From: Actinomycetes bacterium
Lineage (GTDB): Bacteria; Actinomycetota; Acidimicrobiia; IMCC26256; PALSA-610
Assembly: GCA_025360585.1 (NCBI GenBank)
Contig: JANYBW010000064.1
Coordinates: forward strand, 39,284-103,283
Length of the DNA: 64,000 bases
Reading direction: 5' to 3'
Below are positions 51,398-61,071 of the stretch, one piece after another (position 1 is the stretch's first letter; the number at the start of each line of letters is the position of its first letter). The notes under the pieces were generated by a model, which was not told the origin of the DNA, searched no databases, and was given only the letters and a program-made list of their open reading frames with translations. Position numbers and translations under genes: made by a program.

Positions 51398-52119
51398 GCG
51401 GGCGTGATCACCAGAATTGCCCCACAATTATCGCAATACCACGGAGTATCGGAAGTATCCATGCGCATCGAATCAAGCTCGGTTGCCGGCACCGACAACC
51501 GACAGCCCTGGCAGGTGTCGCCGAGCAAACGCGCCGCGCCTTGGCCCTTGTTTTGGGCCCGCCGAGTTTCGTAATCCGTAACGAGTACGGGAGAAATCAT
51601 GGCCGCAATTTCGTCGCGGCGAGCGCGGGCGCTGATCAGCGCAGCTTCGATTTCGGATTCACCGGCCGCGATCGCGGCTTGACACCGTTGCACTTCTCGC
51701 TGCAACGTGTCGAGCCGATCGTTCACCGGCTGCAATTCGGCTTCGACCGCTTCACGTTTGTCCATAATTTCAAGTTCGTGATCTTCGAGCGTACTGATGT
51801 GCGCACGAATGGCATCAAAATCAACTTGCAATGCCTGCAACTCTTTGGTTGCGCTCACGGTGCCTGAATAGAGCTTGGTGTTCACCCGCTCGGCTTTATC
51901 ACGTTGCGATTGTGCTTCATCATCAAGGCGTTTTTCTTCGGCCGTGATCGTCGCGAGGCGCTTCGTGAGGACTGCGTGTTGGGGCATGATTTGTTTTGCC
52001 TCAACGAGCACCGCGTCGTATTGCGCACGCGCTTCTAAATGGTCGCGGCGGTGCGCCAACTGGTCGATCGCGATATCTTGATCTTGCAGTTCGAGCAGGG
52101 TCTGCAACGCGGCAGTCAT
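51394..52119 (-). CDS. Coiled-coil protein with C4 zinc ribbon (Rv2229c-like)
   Basis: 241-aa protein. Residues ~1-175 form a long coiled coil, and the C-terminus holds a zinc site ('DTCQGCRLSVPATELD' then 'YCDNCGAILV'). It belongs to the C4-type zinc-ribbon family, and in mycobacteria the relative Rv2229c is next to the RNase HI gene as here. The role is not established. It is coupled to rnhA by ATGA. Confidence 0.9.
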   Translation of the reverse strand: MTAALQTLLELQDQDIAIDQLAHRRDHLEARAQYDAVLVEAKQIMPQHAVLTKRLATITAEEKRLDDEAQSQRDKAERVNTKLYSGTVSATKELQALQVDFDAIRAHISTLEDHELEIMDKREAVEAELQPVNDRLDTLQREVQRCQAAIAAGESEIEAALISARARRDEIAAMISPVLVTDYETRRAQNKGQGAARLLGDTCQGCRLSVPATELDSMRMDTSDTPWYCDNCGAILVITPA

Positions 52120-52155
52120 GAGTTCTCGATTTCCGGTGGTGGTGAGGCGCGGCCG

Positions 52156-54282
52156 TTACGGTTTGTTCGTCTTCGGCACAGTACCGGGTAGAGTCCCGCC
52201 GACCACCGTGATCGTGGTGGGAGTAGGCACATACGGCCGTGGCGCATGAATCACGCGGCCATCTTCAGTAACCCGTTGCTGCTGGGGCCACAACGTCTGA
52301 TCAGGCGGCGTGAAATCCGTGATCGGTTTTCCCGCGAGCGCGAGATCCATCGCGGTCTTCCAAATCGGTGCGGCAAACTCGCCCCCGCTGGGATTCCCGC
52401 CCAGATACTTGCCCAGATCACATAGTGGCAATCCGGGTTGACCACACGAGCGAGTCCCTACCCACACCGACGTTGTGTACTCAGGAGTAAAACCCGTGAA
52501 CCAGATTGCTTTGCTGTCGTCAGTCGTGCCGGTCTTTCCGGCGCCTGGCCTCTTGTCGGCCAGGCCCGAGCCTCTTGCCGTACCGCGTTGGATCACACCT
52601 TGCATCGTGTCCACCAGGGTGCGCGCGATTTCTGGGTTCAACACCTGTGGAGCAGAATCCAACGATGCGTCGTAAATGACCGTGCCGAGACTGTCCACGA
52701 TCTTGGTTGCAAACAACGACCGTCGTCGCACGCCACCGTCGGGCAACACCGAAAACGCGCTGGCCATGCTGAGCGAACTGACTTCATGGGTTCCCAGCGT
52801 CGTTGACGCGCCCGGAAATGGGGTCCTGGGATAGTTGACACCCAAACGCTCGGCCATCTCAATGACCTTTTTCGGACCTGACAACGGGTGGCCGAGCGAA
52901 AGCTCAAGCCGCATAAACGCACAGTTTACCGATTTCACCAAAGCATCGCGAAGGCTGAACGTCCCGGCATGCCCCTCGTTGCCGGGAGAGTAAGGCTTGG
53001 GGTCGCTACTACCTGTGTACGATTTATCGAACGAACAGCGGCCCCCGTTGATGTAATCCTTCACGGAATATCCTGCTTCAAGTGCGGCAGCCAACGTGAA
53101 CACTTTGATTTGCGAGCCGGGTTGGGCAGCACCTTGGGTCGCAAGATTCAGCTTGCTTTGCCCTGGTTGGTCGCCCCACTTGCGTTTCCCTGCGTAGGTT
53201 GCTCGTACCGCGCCGGTTTTGTTTTCGATCATTGTGATTGAGCTATCGACAGGATCGGGAAGTTTGGCTTTGTCTTCAGCGATCTGCAACGCATCTTGCA
53301 ACACAGGGTCATACGTACTCGTGATACGCAAGCCGCCGTGATACAAGCGAAATTCGCGTTGCGTCTTGTCCGCGCCAAGCGCACGCGCGGCTGCCGACGG
53401 GTTGTTCGTGTTGTCTGCCGTCAGCCATTGCTGGAGATCCTGGATAAAAAACGAGTTCGGTCCGGATTGCGCGCGCCGCAAAATCTTGGTTGGCAATGGC
53501 GCTTTGTCGAAGGACTCCTCTTCAGCCGGAGTAATCAGCCCGACCGCAACGAGCGCGGTGAACACTTCGTGACGCCGTTCTTTTGCCGCAACGGGATGAT
53601 CGATCGGATTCTTTTGATCCGGAGATTGGATAAGCCCAGCAAGCAGTGCCATTTCCGGCACCGTCAAGTCTTTCATCTGGCGCACGGATGTTTTGGCGAA
53701 GTACCGTTCCGCCGCAGTGCGAACACCCCAGGCTCCATTGCCGAAATAGATCGTGTTGAGGTACCGGCTAAGGATCTGTTGTTTCGACATTTGCGATTCA
53801 AGACGCAACGCCCATACCGCCTCGCGAGCTTTGTCTTTAGCCGTGTTTTTACGGCCGTTTTCGAACAGCGCGTTTTTGACCAACTGTTGCGTGATCGTGG
53901 AGCCACCTTGGCGCTTGCCACCCTTGACGTCATTGAGAAATGCCCGCACGATCCCCTTGTAGTTCACGCCCCGATGGTTGAAAAAGTCGCGGTCTTCGGT
54001 AGCCAAAATGATCGCGATCAACTTTTCGGGGATGTCTTTAAAATCGATGAGTAGTCGATCTTCTTCGGAATACAGTTGGATCAGCGGCTTGCCGTTCGCG
54101 TCGAGGATCGTCGTGCGTTGCGTGAGGGGTATCAGTGGTGGCAACGCGACGGCTTGCGCGTCCACGGAATCGCCGAGTGTCTGCACCGCGGGCCCAATCA
54201 AAGTGACCAGCCCGGCGACGCAAAGTGACCCGGCAACAACCCACGCCACAAATTTGCTGAGAAATACAATCGAAGCACGCAC
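52156..54282 (-). CDS. ponA: Class A penicillin-binding protein (PonA-like)
   Basis: About 708-aa bifunctional peptidoglycan synthase. One N-terminal membrane helix precedes the glycosyltransferase domain ('EDRDFFNHRGVNYKGIVRAF', 'GGSTITQQLVKNALFENG'). The transpeptidase has S-x2-K in 'GSQIKVFTLAAALEAG', S-x-N in 'VKSVNCAFM' and K-T-G in 'GAGKTGTTDDSKAIW'. The C-terminus is a short Pro/Thr tail. The start is uncertain: the frame opens at GTG 54387, 54324 and 54282. I use 54282 because it gives a short cytosolic tail before the helix. Confidence 0.92.
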   Translation of the reverse strand: MRASIVFLSKFVAWVVAGSLCVAGLVTLIGPAVQTLGDSVDAQAVALPPLIPLTQRTTILDANGKPLIQLYSEEDRLLIDFKDIPEKLIAIILATEDRDFFNHRGVNYKGIVRAFLNDVKGGKRQGGSTITQQLVKNALFENGRKNTAKDKAREAVWALRLESQMSKQQILSRYLNTIYFGNGAWGVRTAAERYFAKTSVRQMKDLTVPEMALLAGLIQSPDQKNPIDHPVAAKERRHEVFTALVAVGLITPAEEESFDKAPLPTKILRRAQSGPNSFFIQDLQQWLTADNTNNPSAAARALGADKTQREFRLYHGGLRITSTYDPVLQDALQIAEDKAKLPDPVDSSITMIENKTGAVRATYAGKRKWGDQPGQSKLNLATQGAAQPGSQIKVFTLAAALEAGYSVKDYINGGRCSFDKSYTGSSDPKPYSPGNEGHAGTFSLRDALVKSVNCAFMRLELSLGHPLSGPKKVIEMAERLGVNYPRTPFPGASTTLGTHEVSSLSMASAFSVLPDGGVRRRSLFATKIVDSLGTVIYDASLDSAPQVLNPEIARTLVDTMQGVIQRGTARGSGLADKRPGAGKTGTTDDSKAIWFTGFTPEYTTSVWVGTRSCGQPGLPLCDLGKYLGGNPSGGEFAAPIWKTAMDLALAGKPITDFTPPDQTLWPQQQRVTEDGRVIHAPRPYVPTPTTITVVGGTLPGTVPKTNKP

Positions 54283-54409
54283 GCACGGTGAGCATACGGG
54301 CCTCTTCGAGGCAAACAGCGGCACCGCTCGATTCAGCCCCGCGCTCGCGGCGACACTGCCGACCCAGGCCAAACGATACTGTCGCACCTATGCCGTAGCT
54401 TGCTTACCA

Positions 54410-57400
54410 ATGGTGCTGAGCGACCCCCCATCTGAGCAAACGACTCGCGTAACGAACTCGACGGCTGCACCTGTGGGTTCACTCGTCGAGTGCGATTCTG
54501 GTGCTTCCGCACAGGCCGCGGCGTGGGATTTGATTCGCGGATTGCAAGCCAGCAATCCGCTCGCGTTGGTTACGGTTGCAGTTCCGAACGCCGCGAGCGG
54601 ATTACAACTGCGCCGAGCATTCACTCGGGGTTTGCGCCCCGAAGCTCCAACGAGCGCGGGAATGATCAATGTTCGGACGCTTCCCTTGCACGCGATCGCA
54701 CAATCGCTAGCGACCCCCGTCATTGCGCAACGCGGGCTGCGGCCGCTCACGGACACGCTCCAGACCGCGTTCATCCGCAGCGCTCTCGATGAATTTCCGC
54801 GCGCATTTCGAGGGCTCGGACACCATCAAGCAACCATCGCCGCCGTCGCCGCGACGCTGCGCGAATTCGAAGGCATCAGCGATGCAACATTGGCTGAGTT
54901 CGCAACCCGATCGCACCACAATTCCGATCTCGTGGCGATCGAACGGGCTCGACGGCGGCTTACCACGGGGTACTACAGCGATATCGATGTCATGCGGTAC
55001 GCACTCGAAGCAGTCGAGGAAAACGCTCGCGCTCTCGATTCCGTCGGGCACGTCTTGTTGTACCTCCCCCGTTCGCTGCGTGCCGACGCGCTCGCGGTTT
55101 GCGATGCATTGCATCTGCGCGGCCGACTGAGCGTTATACGAGCACGGCATGGTTTGAGCGCAGCCGTGAGCACGGACCAAATCACGGCTCGGCTCGCGAT
55201 CTGGTTTAACCCGAAACCAACTGCATCCATGCTTACATCGGTTACGGAATCCATTTCCGATACCGCTACGGCAAGCGCCAACGTGTCGAGGATTGTGCGC
55301 GCGCCTGATGCCGATGGTGAACTGCGATGGATCGCACACGACCTCATCGCACGGGCCTCGGCGGGGTTGCCCTTACATCGCGCGGCGATCGCGATGCGCC
55401 TCGAAGATCCATATCGGAACATCGCGCTCCAAACGCTTCGTATGGCAGGGATCGCGGCGGCGGGCGCGTCGCCAAAATCGTTGGCGTCCAGCACTACCGG
55501 GAGGGCATTACTCGGGCTGCTCGATCTTGTCACCGACGACACTTGGAGCCGCGAAATCATCATGCGCTGGCTCCACAGCGCCCCGATGCGCGACCCTCTC
55601 AGTGACACCCGAGCACCGGTGACCGACTGGGATTCGTTGAGCAGACGCGCCGGCATCGTGAGTGGTCGCGATCAATGGCACGACCGGCTTCTCACGCTCG
55701 CCAGCACCGAGCCTCGGAATCACGATTCCGCGTTCGCATTACGCGGTTTCATCGCGACACTCATCACCGACACCGAAGTTCCTGGCACCGGTGCCGGTGC
55801 CGACGCGACTTGGACGGCGTGGAGCGAGTGGCTCATCAACCTGACGACCAAATATCTCGGTTCTCCAAACGTAATCAGGGCTTGGCCCGCATCGGAACTC
55901 GTCGCTCACGAACGTATCCTGAGCGAAATCAACGCGCTACGCGATCTCGACTACACGCCATGTGCACCAACCCTTCCGCTGCTGATTCACCTCCTCGACC
56001 AGCGCCTTGCGCACTCCGTCGAACGGGCGGGAACTTTTGGCAACGGAGTGTTTGTCGGTACCACCGACGAAATCATCGGGTGTGCGTTCGACGTCGTGTA
56101 CATCGTCGGCATGGCCGAGGGACGTTACCCGCCGCGGGGAACGGAAGATCCGCTACTCACCGACACCGACCGAATCGCGTTCTTCCACGACGCCGCATTG
56201 CAGCGCGACCGCGCGGCCAACGAGCTCCTCACCCATCAGCTTGCGGCGTCGACCGCGCGCGAACTCATAGTCACATTTCCCTGCGGCGACATTCGAGAAC
56301 AGCGGGCTTATCTACCTTCACCACTCGTTGTCGCGGCGGCACGCGCGCTCGCCGATGGTCCCGTCCGTGCCGAAACGTTGCTGTACATCGAGGCGCCGTG
56401 GCTCGCAGCAACCGATTCGCTGCAACACTCATTCGAGAAACACGGCGGCCTGAACCGCTCAGAACTCGTCGCTGCAGCGCTCAGCGCGGATCCAACGGCA
56501 CTACGCATCCACACCCATCCAATCATTGCGAACGATCGCGCGTTGGCCGCGGGATTTAGTGCCATGGAAGCACGCGCCGCGACCGCGCTCTCGGCGTACG
56601 ACGGCCTCGTAGGGCCAGTCGTTGGGCCAAACGTTGGGCCAAACGTTGGGCCAGTCGTCGGGCTCGTTGCGAATCGGCCTATGTCGCCGACCGCGCTGGA
56701 ACAATGGGCGCGGTGCCCGTTTCGTTACTTCTTGGCCCACGGGTTACAGCTCCGAGAACTCGACCGTCCAGAAACCGCCGATGGCATCGCACCGAACGAC
56801 CTCGGCGAACTCATCCACGACATCCTCGATCGTTTCATCACCACGGCGGATGTGCCCGAATCTCCATGGGCACCATGGTCGAACGAGGACCGCCGTCGCC
56901 TGTTTGCGATCGCCGAAGAACGGTGCGCAGACGCCGTTGATCGAGGGATCACCGGCCGACCGTTGTTGTGGCGGCTTGCGCGCCGGCGAATCGATCACAT
57001 GCTTGCGAATTTTGTGTTGTTCGACGAACTGCACCGAGCGCAGCGCGGCGTCGTGCCGTTTCACACTGAGCTGGCATTCGGTTTCGATCAACTGTCGTCG
57101 GCGCCGCCGGTCCGCATCGACCTCCCCGACGGCAATGCCTTGGAATTTCGCGGCCGCATCGACCGAATCGATCGCGCCCCCGGCAACAAGGTCCTTGTGG
57201 TCACCGACTACAAGACCGGTCGAGTGCCACAAGATTGGGGTGGTCTCGACCCAGTTGCCGCGGGCCGCCGGTTACAGCTCGCGGTGTACGCGCTTGCCGC
57301 ACAGCGGCTTGCACCAGGCGCGCACATCGAGGCGTATTACTGGCATTTACAACAACCCGAGACGCCCGAAGGTTGGCAAGACGCCAGTATCGAATTGGTC

Positions 57401-57676
57401 GAACGTCGCCTCACCGATGTTGCCAGCCACATGTTCGCCGGCATTGAATCCGGGCAGTTTCCTGCGGTACCCGGCGCACCAAAGTGGTTGTTCTATTCCG
57501 GTGAAGACAGCTGGGAGCACTGCGAACATTGCCCATTCGATCGAGTTTGTCCACTCGATCGCGATGCGGCACACGATCGTAAACACCAAGACGTCGCGTT
57601 TATCCACTACGACAGTCTCGCAATCGAGCCCAACGACCTCGATGCGTTGAAGGCTGAGATTGAAGCCGCGCAATGA
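54410..57676 (+). CDS. AddB-like helicase-nuclease subunit
   Basis: 1088-aa partner of the next gene in double-strand-break end processing. The C-terminal third is a PD-(D/E)xK nuclease with 'VVTDYKTGRVP' (Asp, Lys). A 4Fe-4S site is suggested by Cys in 'QWARCPFRYF' and 'WEHCEHCPFDRVCPLD'. The N-terminus lacks a P-loop; 'LVECDSGASAQAAA' is where AddB has its Walker A, so the motor is probably inactive. An AddB-type 'VVYIVGMAEGRYPPRG' is present. ATG 54410 is chosen. A 12-bp repeat at 56612-56659 makes a Gly-Pro-Val linker before the nuclease. Confidence 0.85.
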   Translation: MVLSDPPSEQTTRVTNSTAAPVGSLVECDSGASAQAAAWDLIRGLQASNPLALVTVAVPNAASGLQLRRAFTRGLRPEAPTSAGMINVRTLPLHAIAQSLATPVIAQRGLRPLTDTLQTAFIRSALDEFPRAFRGLGHHQATIAAVAATLREFEGISDATLAEFATRSHHNSDLVAIERARRRLTTGYYSDIDVMRYALEAVEENARALDSVGHVLLYLPRSLRADALAVCDALHLRGRLSVIRARHGLSAAVSTDQITARLAIWFNPKPTASMLTSVTESISDTATASANVSRIVRAPDADGELRWIAHDLIARASAGLPLHRAAIAMRLEDPYRNIALQTLRMAGIAAAGASPKSLASSTTGRALLGLLDLVTDDTWSREIIMRWLHSAPMRDPLSDTRAPVTDWDSLSRRAGIVSGRDQWHDRLLTLASTEPRNHDSAFALRGFIATLITDTEVPGTGAGADATWTAWSEWLINLTTKYLGSPNVIRAWPASELVAHERILSEINALRDLDYTPCAPTLPLLIHLLDQRLAHSVERAGTFGNGVFVGTTDEIIGCAFDVVYIVGMAEGRYPPRGTEDPLLTDTDRIAFFHDAALQRDRAANELLTHQLAASTARELIVTFPCGDIREQRAYLPSPLVVAAARALADGPVRAETLLYIEAPWLAATDSLQHSFEKHGGLNRSELVAAALSADPTALRIHTHPIIANDRALAAGFSAMEARAATALSAYDGLVGPVVGPNVGPNVGPVVGLVANRPMSPTALEQWARCPFRYFLAHGLQLRELDRPETADGIAPNDLGELIHDILDRFITTADVPESPWAPWSNEDRRRLFAIAEERCADAVDRGITGRPLLWRLARRRIDHMLANFVLFDELHRAQRGVVPFHTELAFGFDQLSSAPPVRIDLPDGNALEFRGRIDRIDRAPGNKVLVVTDYKTGRVPQDWGGLDPVAAGRRLQLAVYALAAQRLAPGAHIEAYYWHLQQPETPEGWQDASIELVERRLTDVASHMFAGIESGQFPAVPGAPKWLFYSGEDSWEHCEHCPFDRVCPLDRDAAHDRKHQDVAFIHYDSLAIEPNDLDALKAEIEAAQ
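56612..56659 (+). repeat. 12-bp tandem repeat before the AddB-like nuclease domain
   Basis: Four 12-bp units (56612, 56624, 56636, 56648), the middle two identical, encode Gly-Pro-Val-Val or Gly-Pro-Asn-Val steps. It sits in the linker just ahead of 'MSPTALEQWARC', where the nuclease begins. Confidence 0.9.
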
Positions 57677-60600
57677 ACACACCCCTCATCGACGCAGCCG
57701 CACGCGAACGGATCCGCACACAGCACGACGAGACGCTCTTTGTCGTGGCCGGCGCTGGTACCGGCAAGACGAGCGCACTCGTGGGTCGCATCGTTGCGCT
57801 CGTCGCGCAAGGTCGAACTGATCTCAGCGACCTTGCGGCGATCACCTTCACGGAAGCCGCGGCGGGTGAGCTTCGAGATCGGGTACGCACCGCGCTCGAG
57901 GCTGCCGGCCGCGGCGATGATCATGAGGTTGCTCATTCGATCCAACAACAGCGGTGTGCGGCCGCGCGGCTTCGGGTCGATGATGCAGCGCTCTGCACGC
58001 TCCACGCGTTCGCACAACGGATCATTGCAATCGCGCCCTTAGAAGCCGGAGTTCCGCCCCGTTTTGAAGTGGTCGACGAAATCGAAGCCGCGATGAACTT
58101 CGCCGACCGTTGGTCGCGATTACTCGATACCCTGCTCGGCCGAGAGGAACTCGAACCGACAATCATTCGGGGGCTACTACTCGGCGCTCGCCTCAGCGAT
58201 TGGCGGGCCATCGCGAACGCGCTCCACGCCCAATGGGATCGCATCGGCGAGCCCGCATTTCGACCACCAGCATCCTTGCCGGACATCGATATCGCTGCGC
58301 TCGTCGCCGCGATCGACTCGTTGCTGGAACTCCAACAACACTGCGATGACCCCGACGACAAGCTCCTGGCGTGTATCGAGGAGTACCGATCGATACGAGC
58401 GTTACTCACGCAGTCACACGATCTTGATCTCATCGATGCGCTTCGCGGTGAATTTCGTTCCACCAAAAATGGCCGCAAATGCAGCTGGGCGATCCCCAAA
58501 GAACAAGTGCAGTCCGTACTCACATCGGTCATTGCCCGACGCGATGCGATGATCCAAGAACAATCCGATTCGATCTTCGAAATCGTGACTCCGTACATCC
58601 AGCAATGGTGTCTCGACGCCGCTGCGCAACGACGCGCCGACGGCCGGCTCGAATTCCACGACTTGCTCGTACTGGCGCGCAATTTGTTGCACAACGAAAC
58701 GCGCGTTCGGACCGTTATCGCGCAACGTTATCAGTATCTTTTGATCGATGAATTTCAAGACACTGACCCACTTCAAATTGAGCTCGCGACCGCGCTCGCC
58801 GCAAACGCGATCGAAGTGACCGCATCCGGCAGTACGCAACTCGACGCCTGGGAATCGGCCGAGATCACCGCTGGGCGGCTCTTTTTCGTAGGTGATCCGA
58901 AGCAATCGATCTATCGCTTTCGGCGCGCGGATCTCGCGTTGTATCAACGGGCCCAGCTCACATTCGAAGCCGGTTCCATTGCCCTCACGCAAAACTTTCG
59001 CAGCGTTCCCGCAATCATCGATTGGGTGAACACAACATTTGATGCGGCCCTCAACGCAGATACCAAGGGCGGTTTACAAGCACAGCCCATGGCGCTCACC
59101 GCGCACCGTATGGCCATTGCAGGGCCAGGCCCCGGAGTCGCAACATTTGGGAGCCCGAGTGCTGAACGCGCCGCGGACCTCCGCGTGGCCGAAGCGAACG
59201 ACATCGCGGAGATCGTGCTCGACGCGGTCGGCAATTGGTCCGTCTTCGACCCAAGCCTGGGCGGCGAACGGCCCGCGCGCCGCGCGGACATTGCGATCCT
59301 GTTGCCAACGCGTGCGGCACTCGACGCGATTGATAACGCGTTCGACGCCGCGGACATCACCGTTCGTATCGAGTCACGATCGTTGGTGTTTTCGACCAGC
59401 GAAGTTCGCGATCTGCTGACCCTCCTCGAAGCAATCCATGATCCCGGTGATTCCATTGCGGTCGTTGCGTCGTTACGTACACCGGGTTTCGCGTGCACCG
59501 ATACCAGCCTGGCCGAGTGGTCGGTAGCCGGCGGAACCTGGGACTATCGCCAGGCCGCGCCGGAATCACTTCACGTCGATCATCCTGTAGCCGTCGCGTT
59601 CGCCACGATGCTCGGCTTCCACCAACGGCGCTTTTGGACGGTCGTGAGCGACCTGATCCTCGCAATCATCGATGAACTCCAGCTCGACGCGTTCGCAACG
59701 TTTCACCGGCGGCCACGCGACCGTTGGCGGCGTTTGCGCTTCTTGGTGCATCACGCCCGGGTCTGGGATAGCAACACACACGGCCGCGGGCTCGGCGGAT
59801 TCATCCAATGGGCCCGGCAACAAAGCGAAGAGGGCGCCAGCGCAGTCGAGGTGCCAGTGCCGGAGCGCGACGACGACGCAGTTCGAATCCTCACGATCCA
59901 CGGCTCGAAGGGCCTTGAGTTTCCGATTGTGATTCTCGCCGGTGTCGGCGCGTCACCGGCGATTCGTCTCGCGCCCGTATTGTGGGGCCCCGGCGGCCCT
60001 GAGTACAACGCCGGAACGAACGCAGCCCGCGTCGCGAGCTCGGGTTACGCGCCGCTGCGAGTTGCCGAATCAGGAAATGAGGTTGCCGAGCGCACGCGGC
60101 TGCTCTACGTCGCGACAACTCGCGCTCGCGATCACCTGGTCGTATCGCGCCACCACAATTCCACCCGAGCGTCGCGATCTCCAGCAGCCATACTCGAACC
60201 ACACCTCCAGCTGGCAGCCGCGGTTCAACTCGATTGTGGAGCTACCAACGAACGCGAGCCTACGGGTACCGCTCCCCCGAGTACCGCCAGCGCAGGGCCA
60301 CATGCAACGCCACATGCCGCGCCGCTTGGCGCGCCACTCGCTTCATCGCTGGTAGGAATTGACACGCAACTAGCCACGCGGACCGAGGCACTCAGTAGAG
60401 CGGCGCAACCCGACGCCTTGAGCGCCACGACTATCGCGCAGCAGCTCCGGCGGGATTCATTCGGCGAGGGCAAATTGGATGAGCTCACGGACTCGGATCG
60501 TGCCGCATGGCAGCGGGGCCGGGCTGGCAGCGCGATCGGGCGAGCGGTTCATGGCGTGTTGCAGTTTTGCAATCTGCACGACGGCTCCGACATCGACGTG

Positions 60601-61071
60601 CTCGCGTACGAGCAAGCAAGTGCCGAACACATCGCGGATCGCGCCGACGAAATCATCGCCCTCACACGGGGCATCCACCAAAACCGCGCATTCCAACAAC
60701 TCATCAGTGCCCCGTACTGGCGCGAGATTCCCGTCGCCGCGGCCGTCCACGGGCGCGTGATCGAGGGTTACATCGATGTCTTGATCGATACCCCCGAAGG
60801 TCTGATCATCATCGACTACAAGACCGATTCCTTGGCCGCGGGTGATGGCCTCGATGCCGCGCTAGACCACGCGGTCGAACGCTACGCGCCACAAGCCGCT
60901 ACGTACGCGATCGCGGTTGAGCTCGCGTTGGGGCGCCCAGTCGTGGCCGCGCATTTCCTCTTCGCACGCAACGACGGAGCGATCCTGCGCACGGTGGAGG
61001 ATCTAGAACAGCACAAGGCGCGGGTAGAACAACACCTCAGCGCGACGCGCTACCAATCGGTTGGCTTGTAA
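57673..61071 (+). CDS. AddA-like UvrD/Rep helicase-nuclease
   Basis: 1132-aa SF1 helicase with C-terminal nuclease. Motor motifs: '[15 protein letters not shown]' (Walker A), '[16 protein letters not shown]' (DEFQD), '[15 protein letters not shown]', 'LTQNFRS', '[15 protein letters not shown]' and '[14 protein letters not shown]'. The nuclease motif is '[14 protein letters not shown]'. With the AddB-like gene (ATGA overlap) it forms a two-subunit enzyme that resects broken DNA ends for RecA, as AddAB or mycobacterial AdnAB do. A low-complexity Ala/Pro segment is present at residues ~865-895. Its 3' end overlaps the SDR gene by 22 bp. Confidence 0.92.
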   Translation: MNTPLIDAAARERIRTQHDETLFVVAGAGTGKTSALVGRIVALVAQGRTDLSDLAAITFTEAAAGELRDRVRTALEAAGRGDDHEVAHSIQQQRCAAARLRVDDAALCTLHAFAQRIIAIAPLEAGVPPRFEVVDEIEAAMNFADRWSRLLDTLLGREELEPTIIRGLLLGARLSDWRAIANALHAQWDRIGEPAFRPPASLPDIDIAALVAAIDSLLELQQHCDDPDDKLLACIEEYRSIRALLTQSHDLDLIDALRGEFRSTKNGRKCSWAIPKEQVQSVLTSVIARRDAMIQEQSDSIFEIVTPYIQQWCLDAAAQRRADGRLEFHDLLVLARNLLHNETRVRTVIAQRYQYLLIDEFQDTDPLQIELATALAANAIEVTASGSTQLDAWESAEITAGRLFFVGDPKQSIYRFRRADLALYQRAQLTFEAGSIALTQNFRSVPAIIDWVNTTFDAALNADTKGGLQAQPMALTAHRMAIAGPGPGVATFGSPSAERAADLRVAEANDIAEIVLDAVGNWSVFDPSLGGERPARRADIAILLPTRAALDAIDNAFDAADITVRIESRSLVFSTSEVRDLLTLLEAIHDPGDSIAVVASLRTPGFACTDTSLAEWSVAGGTWDYRQAAPESLHVDHPVAVAFATMLGFHQRRFWTVVSDLILAIIDELQLDAFATFHRRPRDRWRRLRFLVHHARVWDSNTHGRGLGGFIQWARQQSEEGASAVEVPVPERDDDAVRILTIHGSKGLEFPIVILAGVGASPAIRLAPVLWGPGGPEYNAGTNAARVASSGYAPLRVAESGNEVAERTRLLYVATTRARDHLVVSRHHNSTRASRSPAAILEPHLQLAAAVQLDCGATNEREPTGTAPPSTASAGPHATPHAAPLGAPLASSLVGIDTQLATRTEALSRAAQPDALSATTIAQQLRRDSFGEGKLDELTDSDRAAWQRGRAGSAIGRAVHGVLQFCNLHDGSDIDVLAYEQASAEHIADRADEIIALTRGIHQNRAFQQLISAPYWREIPVAAAVHGRVIEGYIDVLIDTPEGLIIIDYKTDSLAAGDGLDAALDHAVERYAPQAATYAIAVELALGRPVVAAHFLFARNDGAILRTVEDLEQHKARVEQHLSATRYQSVGL

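Noticed and set aside
53978..54409. N-terminal extension of the AddB-like frame back to 53978
   Set aside because: It overlaps the penicillin-binding protein gene on the other strand and has no family sequence; ATG 54410 is the better start.
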